A stretch of 64,000 nt of DNA. Origin: Massilia aurea. Lineage in GTDB: Bacteria > Pseudomonadota > Gammaproteobacteria > Burkholderiales > Burkholderiaceae_D. This document shows positions 17,013 through 26,309 of the stretch, piece after piece. The DNA is taken from contig NZ_JANUGZ010000005.1 in NCBI RefSeq assembly GCF_024753205.1, positions 434,001-498,000 on the forward strand, given 5' to 3'. The notes beneath the pieces are model-generated. The model searched no databases and had not been told where the DNA came from. It worked only from the letters and a program-made list of their open reading frames with translations. How positions within the stretch are numbered: position 1 is the stretch's first letter; every line of letters begins with the position of its first letter. Made by a program: the position numbers and the translations under genes.

Positions 17013-18149
17013 ATGCGTCCAAGCCGAAGCTTCCTCGTTGTTCTGCTCCTCATGGTCATGCTGCTGGTGTATCTCGGCATGCGCCTGTTGCCCGACCTGG
17101 CCCTTGGCATGGTCGGCAACCTGATCGCCGGATTATTGTTGTGCCTGCTGGGCATCCTGGTGCCGGTGGGGCTGATGTCGGCCTCGATGCGCCGGCGCCG
17201 CTGGTCCGATGCCGTGGCCTGGTTCGGCTTGCTGTCGATGGGCCTGTTCTCGTCGCTGCTGGTGGCGACGGTGCTACGCGACCTGATACTGCTGGGGCTG
17301 ATGGTCATTGGCGCAGTCACCGCCCCGGTGCTGTATATCAGCGCGCTGGCGGTGCCGCTGATCGCGCTGGCGGTGACGCTGATCGGCTATGCCAACGCAC
17401 GCCGGGTCGCGCGCATCGTGAAGGTGGATGTGCCGATTCGCGACTTGCCGGAGGCACTGCACGGCTACACGATCGCGCAGATTTCGGACGTGCACGTGGG
17501 CCCGACCATCAAGCGCGCCTACCTGAATGCCATTGTCGACAAGGTCAACGCGCTGGAAGCGGACGCGATTGCCGTCACGGGCGACCTGGTCGACGGCAGC
17601 GTGCAGCGCCTGGCGCCGCACACGGAACCACTGGGCCGCCTGCGCGCGGGCGATGGTGTGTATTTCGTGACCGGCAATCACGAGTACTACTCGGGCGCGC
17701 TCGAGTGGATTGCCGAAGTGCGGCGCCTGGGCCTGAACGTGCTGATGAACCAGCACGTGATCGTGCACAAGGGTGACGCGCGCCTGATGATCGCGGGCGT
17801 GGCCGACTATCACGCCCATCACTTTCATCCCGAGCACAAGAGCGATCCACAACGCGCTGCGGCCGGTGCGCCGGCCGGCATTGGCGCGCGCGTGCTGCTC
17901 GCGCACCAGCCACGCAGCGCGACGGCGGCAGCGGCCGCGGGGTTCGACCTGCAACTGTCGGGCCATACGCACGGCGGCCAGTTCTTCCCGTGGAACCTGT
18001 TCGTGCCGCTGCAGCAGCCGTTCGTGGCTGGCCTGAACCGGGTGCGCGAGATGTGGGTGTACACGAGCCGTGGCACCGGCTACTGGGGGCCGCCGAAGCG
18101 CTTTGGCGCGCCATCGGAAATCACGCTGGTGCGCCTGGTGGCGGCCTGA
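17013..18149 (+). CDS. Membrane metallophosphoesterase
   Basis: A 378-aa protein with four or five N-terminal membrane helices (about 5-135) and a cytoplasmic or periplasmic calcineurin-type phosphoesterase domain. Metal-site motifs are all present: ISDVHVGP, GDLVDG, GNHEYY and SGHTHGGQFFP. Related enzymes (YkuE/LpxH-like) hydrolyse phosphodiester or pyrophosphate bonds, often of lipids. The frame is open to 16956, but the ATG at 17013 begins MRPSRSFLVVLLL, the first helix; no strong ribosome site is seen. It is a monocistronic gene with substrate unknown. Confidence 0.87.
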   Translation: MRPSRSFLVVLLLMVMLLVYLGMRLLPDLALGMVGNLIAGLLLCLLGILVPVGLMSASMRRRRWSDAVAWFGLLSMGLFSSLLVATVLRDLILLGLMVIGAVTAPVLYISALAVPLIALAVTLIGYANARRVARIVKVDVPIRDLPEALHGYTIAQISDVHVGPTIKRAYLNAIVDKVNALEADAIAVTGDLVDGSVQRLAPHTEPLGRLRAGDGVYFVTGNHEYYSGALEWIAEVRRLGLNVLMNQHVIVHKGDARLMIAGVADYHAHHFHPEHKSDPQRAAAGAPAGIGARVLLAHQPRSATAAAAAGFDLQLSGHTHGGQFFPWNLFVPLQQPFVAGLNRVREMWVYTSRGTGYWGPPKRFGAPSEITLVRLVAA

Positions 18150-18249
18150 CAACCGGGCCTGGCCCCGGCCACTTCATCAGGAAAGTCGGGGCGAAACCTT
18201 GCCGGATGCGCTATTGTTTGAATCCTTTCAATACCGCAAGGATTCCCGC

Positions 18250-19695
18250 ATGAACTTCCCCGTTCGCCGTCTTCGCAGTCTTCCCATGTTGGGCGCCATC
18301 GCCGCCACACTGATCGTCACACCGGCCTTGGCCGCCAGCCCCGGCAACGATCCTGCTGCGCTGGTCAAGATCCGCGACGCGGCAATGACGAGCGACTACG
18401 CCTGGCAACGCACGGAAGACATGACCGACCTGATCGGCCCGCGCCTGTCGGGTTCGCCAGGCGCAGCGGCGGCGGTGACCCAGGTTGCCGACGCCATGCG
18501 CAAACTTGGCGCGAAGGTGACGCTGCAGCCGGTGAAGGTCCCGCACTGGGTGCGCGGGATCGAGACGGGCGAACTGGTCGATTACACGGGCCGCCCAGCC
18601 GGCATCACGCAGCGCATCGTGCTGACCGCGCTGGGCGGCTCGGGCGCCACGCCAGTCGACGGCCTTGTCGCGCCTGTGCTCGTGCTCAGTAGTTTCGAAG
18701 AACTCAAGGCGCGGTCAGCCGAAGTGAAGGGCAAGATCGTGCTGTTCGATGTCGCTTTCGACCAGCATATGGCCGACCGCGGCCTGGCCGGGCCGGCCTA
18801 TGGCGCGGGTTCGAACTACCGCCGCAATGGTCCACGCCTTGCGGCCGAGCTGGGCGCTGTCGGCGCACTGGTGCGCTCGGTCGGTGGCGCTGCTTATCGA
18901 TTGCCGCACACGGGCTCGTCCGGCCTGTCGGATGATGCGCGCATCCCGGCAGCCGCCGTGACGGCCGAAGACGCGATGCTGATGGCACGCCTGGCCAAGC
19001 GCGGCCCGGTCAAGCTCAAACTCGTGCTGACCCCGAAAAACCTCCCCGACGCCGACAGCTTCAATGTGATCGCCGATCTGCCGGGCACGGACAAGCCGGA
19101 AGAAATCGTCATCGTCTCGGGCCACCTCGATTCGTGGGACTTGTCGCCCGGCGCGCACGATGACGCCGCCGCCGTGGCCAGCGCGATGGCCGTGTTCGAT
19201 GTGCTGAAAAAACTCGATTACCGGCCGCGCCGCACGATCCGTTTCATCGCCTGGATGAACGAAGAGAACGGCATGCGCGGCGCGAGCACCTATCTTGCCG
19301 CCGAACAGGCGAACACCGCCAAACACTTTGGCGCGATCGAGAGCGACAATGGCGTTGGCCGCCCGTTCGGCTTGCGCGCCAGCGTGACGCCGCAGTCGGT
19401 GAAATTGTTCGCGCCGCTGCAAGCGGCCTTGCAGCCGATCGGCGCCGGCGTGTTCCAGCGCCAGGACGTGCTGGCAACGGGCGACCTGGCCGGCCTGGAA
19501 CGCGCAGGCGTGCCAAGCTTCGCGCCCATCGTCGATACAGCGAACTATTTCGACATCCACCACACGCCGGCCGACACGCTGGACAAGGTCGATCCCGACA
19601 GCCTGCGCCGCAACGTCGCGCTGATGGCGGCGACGGCCTGGTATCTGGCCAATATGGAGCAGCCAATTGGCCGCTCCAGCGTGCCGGCGCCGTGA
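18250..19695 (+). CDS. Exported M28-family zinc aminopeptidase
   Basis: A 481-aa secreted peptidase. The signal peptide (RRLRSLPMLGAIAATLIV, cleaved at ALAA) is followed by a PA-like insert (about 140-270) and the M28 catalytic domain with the zinc and acid residues: SGHLDSWDLSPGAHDDAAAVA, IAWMNEENGMRG, AIESDNGVG and the late DIHHTPADTLDKV with its metal His. It probably trims N-terminal residues from peptides in the periplasm or medium. The long open frame continues upstream into the previous gene region, but the ATG at 18250 starts a textbook signal peptide. Confidence 0.9.
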   Translation: MNFPVRRLRSLPMLGAIAATLIVTPALAASPGNDPAALVKIRDAAMTSDYAWQRTEDMTDLIGPRLSGSPGAAAAVTQVADAMRKLGAKVTLQPVKVPHWVRGIETGELVDYTGRPAGITQRIVLTALGGSGATPVDGLVAPVLVLSSFEELKARSAEVKGKIVLFDVAFDQHMADRGLAGPAYGAGSNYRRNGPRLAAELGAVGALVRSVGGAAYRLPHTGSSGLSDDARIPAAAVTAEDAMLMARLAKRGPVKLKLVLTPKNLPDADSFNVIADLPGTDKPEEIVIVSGHLDSWDLSPGAHDDAAAVASAMAVFDVLKKLDYRPRRTIRFIAWMNEENGMRGASTYLAAEQANTAKHFGAIESDNGVGRPFGLRASVTPQSVKLFAPLQAALQPIGAGVFQRQDVLATGDLAGLERAGVPSFAPIVDTANYFDIHHTPADTLDKVDPDSLRRNVALMAATAWYLANMEQPIGRSSVPAP

Positions 19696-19696
19696 T

Positions 19697-19744
19697 GCGG
19701 GTCAGGTTGCAGGTCAGGCTGCGAGTCAGGCCGCGGGTCAGGCC
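19697..19744. repeat. Four tandem 12-bp repeats
   Basis: Four imperfect copies of GCGGGTCAGGCC run head to tail. They begin one base past the M28 peptidase stop and extend over the last two codons of the convergent gene at 19738. The repeat is short and could be replication slippage; no function is evident. Confidence 0.75.
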
Positions 19745-20109
19745 GCTGTACTGATCCGCCGTACCGCGCGCGCATGCCCGCGGTATGGCCGGCCGTAGAT
19801 GGTCTGGATGCCACTGGCGAAATTCTGGCCCCAGACCAGCTGGGCGCGCGTGGCATGCGGCTCGCTGGACCAGTACCAGTCGCGCTGGAACGATTCGCGC
19901 AGGTTGGCAAACAGCAGCGCCAGCTCGCGCCGCGTGGGCAGGGCGCCGCCCTGGCTGGCGGCCCAGTCGGCGGCCGTGGGCCAGCTTACGTCCGCGCTGT
20001 CGCCTGGCAGCAGGACCAGGTGGTAGTCGGGATCGTCTTTGCCCAGGATGAGGCCAGCGTATTCTTCACCCTCTTGCAGCAGGCCCCGGATTTGCATGTA
20101 TTCGCCCAT
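19738..20109 (-). CDS. DUF1566-like small protein
   Basis: A 123-aa protein with the Lcl/DUF1566 type core (WPTAADWAASQGGALPTRRELALLFANL, then WYWSSEPHATRAQLVWGQNFASG), often found in adhesins or phage-tail associated C-type-lectin-like folds. No signal peptide is seen, so it is probably cytoplasmic here. The start at 20109 (MGEYMQIRGLL) is preceded by a weak GAGGTGA site. It is convergent with the peptidase and alone on its strand. Function unknown. Confidence 0.75.
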   Translation of the reverse strand: MGEYMQIRGLLQEGEEYAGLILGKDDPDYHLVLLPGDSADVSWPTAADWAASQGGALPTRRELALLFANLRESFQRDWYWSSEPHATRAQLVWGQNFASGIQTIYGRPYRGHARAVRRISTAA

Positions 20110-20244
20110 GGATTCACCTCACGTGTGGTAGCAGTCCGGTAAGACTGGCGAACACGACGTTTGGTTGCATCCCCGGTTCGATCCAGATCAGACAACGGCC
20201 GGGTTCCAGGATATTCGTACTGCCGGACTGTGCGGCGGGATGGC

Positions 20245-20922
20245 TCAGGCGTTGCTGTCGATGGGTTGCGCGACCTCAGGTCCACCGGCGCCGGCGCGAT
20301 TGACCTGTGTGCTGACTTCGTGCCAGACGAATGCGTCCGGGGGCAGGGCAGCCGAGCGGGCCAGCGCCAGCGCCTCTTCGCTCGAGAGCGCCGGATCGAG
20401 CCAGCGCTCGGCATCCTCGGCGTCGAGCACCACCGGCCGCCGGTCGTGGATGTCGAGCATGCCGCCCGAAGCATCGTCGGTCACGATGACAAAGCCGGCC
20501 TCGGCGCGGTTTTCGGTAAAACTGCCGAAGTTCGCCAGCGCCAGCATGAACAGCGGTGCACCATCCTTGCGGTGGATATGCCACGGCTGCTTGCTGCCTT
20601 TTTCGCCCGTCCACTCGTACCAGCCAGAGGCAGGCACGAGCGCGCGCCCCGACTTGAGCAGGCCGCGCCAGTAGCGGTTGTCCAGCTTGTCCATACGCGC
20701 GTTGATGGTCACCGGGACCTTGCCCTTGGCCCAGCGCGCCTGGTAACTCCAGTACACGTCGTCCACGCGCCGTTCGCCGTCCTGCAGATGCAGCACAGGG
20801 CGATAGGTGCCGGGCGGCACGTTGTAAGCCGGTTCGGATTCGCTGTCATACACGGCGTCGAGCCAGCCCATGACGCTGGCGTAGTAACGGGCCGTTTGGC
20901 TTTGGTCAATTCGTCCACACAT
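20245..20922 (-). CDS. SRAP-domain protein (YedK/HMCES family)
   Basis: A 225-aa SOS-response-associated peptidase family protein. It begins MCGRIDQ, so Cys2 becomes the N-terminal catalytic residue after Met removal; this residue forms a covalent thiazolidine link with abasic sites in single-stranded DNA. Other family residues are visible: NARMDKLDNRYWRGLL, VPASGWYEWTG with the active Glu, and the late DIHDRRPVVL with the His. The open frame extends 28 codons upstream, but the MCGR start is decisive. No LexA site is recognised upstream. Confidence 0.93.
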   Translation of the reverse strand: MCGRIDQSQTARYYASVMGWLDAVYDSESEPAYNVPPGTYRPVLHLQDGERRVDDVYWSYQARWAKGKVPVTINARMDKLDNRYWRGLLKSGRALVPASGWYEWTGEKGSKQPWHIHRKDGAPLFMLALANFGSFTENRAEAGFVIVTDDASGGMLDIHDRRPVVLDAEDAERWLDPALSSEEALALARSAALPPDAFVWHEVSTQVNRAGAGGPEVAQPIDSNA

Positions 20923-21052
20923 GCGGGTAATGGTAGCGCAAGGCGGCTGGACGCGTCGCACCGTGTTCTGCCCGCGCGCGACGCGTGTGGCATTTGGCCG
21001 CAGCACGCCGCAATGGTATGCTCAGGAATACAACGATTGATGAGGAGCAGGT

Positions 21053-21460
21053 ATGGCAGCAGGTTGGTGGACAGTATTAAGAACCGTTCCCTGGAGCGAC
21101 GTAATCAGCGCAGCGCCGCAGGTGGCCAACGGCGCGCGGCGGCTGTGGGACACGGTCAACCGCAACCGGCAGGGCATGCCCGATGAGCCGATGGGCGTGG
21201 CGCCCGGGATGGCGGGGCAGGAAGAAGACGTGTTCGATATCCTGATCCGCAGCGTCGAGCGCAATGATGCCGAGATCACCGATCTGCGCAACCAGATGCG
21301 TTCGGCCTCCGAAATCATCGCCAACCTGGCCGACCAGAATGCGCAGCTCATCGCCAAGATGGATGCTCAGCGCCAGAAGATGACGTGGATGGGCGCGACC
21401 GCAGCGCTGTCCGGCCTGCTGTCGGTCGTGGCGCTCGTGCTCGTGGCCGTACGTACCTAG
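21053..21460 (+). CDS. Hypothetical tail-anchored coiled-coil protein
   Basis: A 135-aa protein with a Trp-rich N-terminus (MAAGWWTVLRTVPWSDV), a coiled coil (about 65-108, IRSVERNDAEITDLRNQ and AQLIAKMDAQRQK) and one C-terminal membrane helix (about 110-131). It is likely anchored in the inner membrane with the coiled coil in the cytoplasm. It is 16 nt ahead of the small membrane protein gene, so the pair may be co-transcribed. Family and function are not known to me. Confidence 0.7.
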   Translation: MAAGWWTVLRTVPWSDVISAAPQVANGARRLWDTVNRNRQGMPDEPMGVAPGMAGQEEDVFDILIRSVERNDAEITDLRNQMRSASEIIANLADQNAQLIAKMDAQRQKMTWMGATAALSGLLSVVALVLVAVRT

Positions 21461-21476
21461 TTAAACAAAGGCCGTC

Positions 21477-21686
21477 ATGAAAGTCGTCCTGATTTGCGCG
21501 ACGCTGTTCATCTTCTTCTCGATGCTGATGAACAGCGCGCGCAAGCGTGGCAAGCTTGGCGATAACGCCAACCGCGCCGTGACCGGCCTGGCCACGTCGA
21601 TGCGCATCTTCGTCTACGGCCTGCTGTGCTGCGTTGTGATCCTCTGCTGCGCCATGGCCTGGCACATGCTCGGCCAGCAAGCCTGA
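21477..21686 (+). CDS. Small two-helix membrane protein
   Basis: A 69-aa protein with helices at about 2-18 and 44-64 and a basic loop (ARKRGKLGDNANR) between them, which favours a hairpin with the loop in the cytoplasm. No family is recognised. It follows the coiled-coil gene by 16 nt on the same strand. Coding is supported by the GC-rich codon pattern and by the sensible hydrophobic layout. Confidence 0.65.
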   Translation: MKVVLICATLFIFFSMLMNSARKRGKLGDNANRAVTGLATSMRIFVYGLLCCVVILCCAMAWHMLGQQA

Positions 21687-21744
21687 TCCGGGTGGCGACG
21701 CCGACGCTGACGCCGGTCCCGGCTGCAGCGTCGGCCCCAGAGCA

Positions 21745-23946
21745 CTACACCGGCAGCGGCATCTTCTCCAGCAGCTTGTCGAGCGTGACTGGATACTCGC
21801 GCACCCGCACGCCAGTGGCGTTGTAGACCGCATTGGCAATCGCTGCCGCCACGCCGCACAGCCCCAGTTCACCCACACCCTTGGCCTTCATCGGCGACGA
21901 ATACTCGTCTTCCTCGTCCAGGAAAACCACGTCCTGATGCGGGATATCGGCATGCACCGGCACCTCGTAGGTTGCCATGTCGTGATTGGCAAAGAAGCCC
22001 AGGCGCTTGTCGACCACCATGTGCTCCATCAGCGCGCCGCCCACACCCATCGTCATCGAGCCGATCACCTGGCTGCGCGCCGACTTCGGGTTCAGGATGC
22101 GGCCTGCCGCGCAGACGGCCAGCATGCGCCGTACGCGCGTCTCGCCCGTCACCGAATCAACCGCGACTTCGACGAAATGCGCGCCGAAGGTCGAGAGCTG
22201 GTTCTTTTTCGCCAGCTCGCCGAACTCGATGACATCCTCGGCCACCAGCTCACCGCCCTCGGCCGCCTTGGCCAGCGGCTGGCTGGCGCCGCCAGCGCGC
22301 ACGACGCCGTCGGCGAACACCGGGTCCGTCATGTTCATTTTGGCCGCGATCTGTTCGCGCAGCTTGACGCAGGCAGCGTACACGCCGGCCGTCGCACTGT
22401 TGGCGCCGAACTGGCCACCCGAGCCGGCCGACACGGGAAACTCCGAGTCGCCCAGCTTCACCTTCACGCGATCGAGCGGCAACCCGAGCATCTCAGCGGC
22501 GGTCTGCGCAATGATCGTGTAGCTGCCGGTACCGATGTCGGTCATGTCCGTCTCCACCGTCAGGATGCCATCCGTGCCAAGGCGCACGCGGGCGGCCGAC
22601 TTGACCACGGGACTGTTGCGAAAGGCCGCCGCGACGCCGTGCCCGATCAGCCACTGGCCTTCACGGACCTGGGCGGGCTTGGCATTGCGCGCCTTCCAGC
22701 CGAAGCGTTCAGCCCCGGTGCGCAGGCAGTCGACCAGGCGCCGTTCGGAGAACGGACGGTTCGGCTTTTCCGGGTCGACCTTCGTGTCGTTCAGGATGCG
22801 CAGCTGCACCGGGTCCATGCCGAGCTTCTCGGCCAGTTCATCCATCGCGATTTCCAGCGCCATCATGCCCGGCGCCTCGCCCGGTGCGCGCATCGAATTG
22901 CCCTCTGGCAGATCGAGCACGGCCACGCGGGTCGCCGTCATCCGGTGTGCGCCCGCGTACAGCAGGCGGGTTTGCTGCGTTGCGACCTCGGGCCGGCCGC
23001 CCGGCAGGTTGCCGTTCCACGTTTCATGGCCGATGGCCTGGATGCGGCCATCGCGGCCCACGCCGATGCGCAGGCGCTGGATGGTTTTCGGCCGGTGCGT
23101 CGTGTTGTTGAAGATCTGGTGGCGCTGCAGGGCCACCTTGACCGGACGGCCGGCAGCGCGGGCGCCCAGCGCGGCCAGCACGGCGTCGGTGCGCAGGAAC
23201 AGCTTGCCGCCGAAGCCGCCGCCGATGTAGGGCGCGACGACGCGCACCTTGTCCTTGCCGATATTCAGCGTCTTGGCCAGATCGGTGCGGCACCAGTCGA
23301 CCATCTGCGTCGAGGTCCAGACTGTGAGCTTGTCGCCGTCCCAGCGTGCGGTGGTCGCGTGCGGTTCCATCATCGCGTGCGCCTGGTCGGGTGTCGTGTA
23401 GGTGGCGTCGAGTTTGACCGGGGCGCTGTCGAATGCGTGCTCGAAATCGCCGACGCGGGTATCGGGCGGCGAGTTGCGTTCACCCTTGGGCGGGGTAGCG
23501 CTGTCCTTCACGCTGGCCAGATCGAAGCTGCCCTTGGCCTCGCTGTAGCTGACCTTGACCAGATAGGCTGCAGCGCGCGCCTGCTCGAACGTCTCGGCCA
23601 CCACGAGGGCGACTGCCTGGTGGTAGTGCATCACCTCGGGTCCGGCCAGGAGCCGGGCCGTGTTCTTCTGGCCCTTGCCCAGTGCGCCGGCGTTGGCGGC
23701 AGTGACAACGGCCAGCACGCCGGGCGCGCGGCGGGCTGCCGCGTCGTCGATGGCGAGAATCGTGCCCTTGGCGATTGTGGCGCCGACCATCACGCCGTGG
23801 GCGGCGTCCGGTACGGCCGCGTGGTGTTCATAGGCATACGGTGCCTGGCCGGTGCACTTGAGCGGGCCATCGACGCGGTCGTACGGCTTGCCTACGTGGC
23901 GCAGCGTGTCGATGGGATTGGTGGTAGCGGGGGTGGTAAATTTCAT
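21745..23946 (-). CDS. paoC: Aldehyde oxidase molybdenum subunit, second copy (PaoC paralogue)
   Basis: A 733-aa xanthine-oxidase-family large subunit that would bind the molybdenum cofactor (the cytosine-dinucleotide form in PaoABC) and oxidise aldehydes to acids. It has the expected length (E. coli PaoC is about 730 aa), the GGGFGGK cofactor loop, a MRAPGEAPGM segment and the catalytic Glu in KAKGVGELGLCG near the C-terminus. It is about 70 percent identical by eye to the copy directly upstream (24099-26306). The ATG at 23946 aligns with the paralogue start. Separated from the rest of the operon by 152 bp, it appears to be a tandem duplicate, possibly with a different substrate range. Confidence 0.88.
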   Translation of the reverse strand: MKFTTPATTNPIDTLRHVGKPYDRVDGPLKCTGQAPYAYEHHAAVPDAAHGVMVGATIAKGTILAIDDAAARRAPGVLAVVTAANAGALGKGQKNTARLLAGPEVMHYHQAVALVVAETFEQARAAAYLVKVSYSEAKGSFDLASVKDSATPPKGERNSPPDTRVGDFEHAFDSAPVKLDATYTTPDQAHAMMEPHATTARWDGDKLTVWTSTQMVDWCRTDLAKTLNIGKDKVRVVAPYIGGGFGGKLFLRTDAVLAALGARAAGRPVKVALQRHQIFNNTTHRPKTIQRLRIGVGRDGRIQAIGHETWNGNLPGGRPEVATQQTRLLYAGAHRMTATRVAVLDLPEGNSMRAPGEAPGMMALEIAMDELAEKLGMDPVQLRILNDTKVDPEKPNRPFSERRLVDCLRTGAERFGWKARNAKPAQVREGQWLIGHGVAAAFRNSPVVKSAARVRLGTDGILTVETDMTDIGTGSYTIIAQTAAEMLGLPLDRVKVKLGDSEFPVSAGSGGQFGANSATAGVYAACVKLREQIAAKMNMTDPVFADGVVRAGGASQPLAKAAEGGELVAEDVIEFGELAKKNQLSTFGAHFVEVAVDSVTGETRVRRMLAVCAAGRILNPKSARSQVIGSMTMGVGGALMEHMVVDKRLGFFANHDMATYEVPVHADIPHQDVVFLDEEDEYSSPMKAKGVGELGLCGVAAAIANAVYNATGVRVREYPVTLDKLLEKMPLPV

Positions 23947-24098
23947 GGGCTCGGCCTTTATTCGCCTCCGCATGGCGCGGGGGAGGGGTTCGGTGCACCG
24001 GAAAAAGAGGGGAGCGCCTCATGGCCGCCAGGGACGGGGCCACGAGGGCAATGTGGCGAACGGCATCATGCCGCCGCCACTGGAACATCAAACGACCA

Positions 24099-26306
24099 TC
24101 AAACCGACAGCGGCATCTTTTCGATCAGCTTGTCGAGCGTGATCGGATACTCGCGCACACGCACGCCGGTCGCGTTGTAAATTGCGTTGGCAACTGCCGC
24201 AGCAACACCGCACAGACCCAGCTCGCCGATGCCCTTGGCCTTCATGGGCGACGAGATTTCGTCTTCTTCCTTGAGGAAGATGACTTCCTGGTGCGGCACG
24301 TCGGCGTGCACCGGCACCTCGTAGGTGGCCATGTCGTGGTTGGCGAAGAAGCCCAGGCGCTTGTCGACCACCAGGTGCTCCATCAGCGCGCCGCCGATAC
24401 CCATCGTCATGCCGCCGATGACCTGGCTGCGTGCCTGCATCGGGTTCAGGATACGGCCTGCTGCGCACACGGCCAGCATGCGGCGCACGCGCGTTTCGCC
24501 CGTGACCGAATCGACCGCGACTTCGACGAAGTGCGCGCCGAACGTCGACAGCTGGTTTTTCTTGTCCAGGCCGCCGGAGAATTCGATCGTGTCTTCGCCG
24601 ACCAGTTCGCCACCTGCCGCCGCTTTAACCAGTGGCTGGCTGTTGCTGCCCACGCGCACGGTGCCGTCGACGAATTCGGCGTCGGCTTCGTTCACGCCCA
24701 GCTTGGCGGCAACCTGCTCGCGCAGCTTGACGCAGGCCGCGTACACGCCTGATGTGGAACTGTTCGCGCCCCACTGGCCACCCGAGCCGGACGATGCCGG
24801 GAAGTCCGAGTCGCCCAGGCGCACATCGATGCGATCGAGTGGCACGCCCAGCATTTCAGCCGTGGTCTGCGCGATGATCGTGTAGCTGCCGGTACCGATA
24901 TCGGTCATGTCGGTTTCCACCGTCACGCGGCCATCCGTGCCCAGCTTGACGCGGGCGCCCGATTTCATCACCGGGCTGTTACGGAAGGCGGATGCCACGC
25001 CATGGCCGATCAGCCAGCGGCCTTCACGGACCTGGCCTGGCTTCGCATTGCGCTTGGCCCAGCCGAACTTGTCGGCGCCCATGCGCATGCACTCGATGTA
25101 GCGGCGTTCCGAGAACTTCCGGATCGGCTTTTCCGGATCGACCTTGGTGTCGTTCAGGATGCGGAACTGGACCGGGTCCATGTTCAGCTTTTCGGCCATC
25201 TCGTCCATCGCCACTTCGAGCGCCATCATGCCCGGCGCTTCGCCTGGTGCGCGCATCGCGTTGCCTTCCGGCAGATCGAGCTCGGCCACGCGGGTGGCGG
25301 TCATGCGGTCGGTCCCGGCGTACAGCAGGCGCGTTTGCGCGGTCGCCACTTCGGCGCTGCCTTTTGGCAGGTTGCCGTTCCAGGTTTCGTGGCCGATGGC
25401 CATGATGCGGCCGTCACGGCCGGCGCCGATGCGGATGCGCTGGATCGTTGCCGGACGGTGCGTCGTGTTGTTGAAGATCAGGTGGCGGTGCAGCGACACC
25501 TTGACCGGACGCTTGGCCGCGCGCGCGCCCAGCGCTGCCAGCAGCGCATCGGCGCGCAGGAACAGCTTCGAGCCGAAGCCGCCGCCGACGTACGGCGAGA
25601 TCACGCGCACTTTTTCTTTCGGGATGGCCAGCGTCTTGGCCAGGTCGCCGCGGCACCAGGCGACCATCTGGTTCGACGTGTAGACCGTGACCTTGTCGCC
25701 TTCCCAGAAGGCGGTCGAGGCATGCGGCTCCATCATCGCGTGCGACTGGTCGGGCGTGTGGTAGGTGGCGTCGAGCTTGACGGGCGAGGTCTCGAAACCG
25801 CGCGCGAAGTTGCCCGTCTTGGTATCCGGCGGATCCGACTCGCCCTCGGGTTTCACGGCATTGCCTTTTTCGGCGTCCAGGTCAAAGCGGCCCTTCTGGA
25901 CCGTGTACTTGACCTTGACCAGGTGCGCAGCAGCGCGCGCCTGTTCGAACGTTTCCGCCACCACCAGCGCGACGGCCTGGTGATAGTGCTGGATGTTCGG
26001 GCCGGCCAGCAGGTGGGCGGTGTTCATGTCGCCCTTGCCCAGTTTGCCTGCGTTCTCGGCGGTGACGACGGCCAGTACCCCCGGCGCGCGGCGTGCAGCC
26101 TCGATATCGATCGATGCGATGCGGCCCTTGGCGATGCCCGAGCCGACGACGAAGCCCTGCGCGGCGTTCGGTACGTCCTTGTGATGCTCGTACGCGTACG
26201 GCGCCGTGCCGGTGGTCTTGAGTTTGCCGTCGATGCGGTTGGTCGGCTGACCGACATAGCGCATGCGGTCAATCGGATTGGTGGTTGCTGGAGTCAGGAA
26301 TTTCAT
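24099..26306 (-). CDS. paoC: Aldehyde oxidase molybdenum subunit PaoC
   Basis: A 735-aa catalytic subunit of a periplasmic PaoABC-type aldehyde oxidase. Key features: GGGFGSK loop, MRAPGEAPGM, a QWGANSSTSG segment that contacts the cofactor, and KAKGIGELGLCG with the catalytic Glu. It begins 3 nt after the FAD-subunit stop, so it is the original third gene of the operon. It has no export signal of its own and would be carried through the Tat pathway by PaoA. The paoD maturation chaperone is not in the window. Substrates are probably aromatic or other toxic aldehydes, by analogy. Confidence 0.93.
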   Translation of the reverse strand: MKFLTPATTNPIDRMRYVGQPTNRIDGKLKTTGTAPYAYEHHKDVPNAAQGFVVGSGIAKGRIASIDIEAARRAPGVLAVVTAENAGKLGKGDMNTAHLLAGPNIQHYHQAVALVVAETFEQARAAAHLVKVKYTVQKGRFDLDAEKGNAVKPEGESDPPDTKTGNFARGFETSPVKLDATYHTPDQSHAMMEPHASTAFWEGDKVTVYTSNQMVAWCRGDLAKTLAIPKEKVRVISPYVGGGFGSKLFLRADALLAALGARAAKRPVKVSLHRHLIFNNTTHRPATIQRIRIGAGRDGRIMAIGHETWNGNLPKGSAEVATAQTRLLYAGTDRMTATRVAELDLPEGNAMRAPGEAPGMMALEVAMDEMAEKLNMDPVQFRILNDTKVDPEKPIRKFSERRYIECMRMGADKFGWAKRNAKPGQVREGRWLIGHGVASAFRNSPVMKSGARVKLGTDGRVTVETDMTDIGTGSYTIIAQTTAEMLGVPLDRIDVRLGDSDFPASSGSGGQWGANSSTSGVYAACVKLREQVAAKLGVNEADAEFVDGTVRVGSNSQPLVKAAAGGELVGEDTIEFSGGLDKKNQLSTFGAHFVEVAVDSVTGETRVRRMLAVCAAGRILNPMQARSQVIGGMTMGIGGALMEHLVVDKRLGFFANHDMATYEVPVHADVPHQEVIFLKEEDEISSPMKAKGIGELGLCGVAAAVANAIYNATGVRVREYPITLDKLIEKMPLSV

Positions 26307-26309
26307 GGC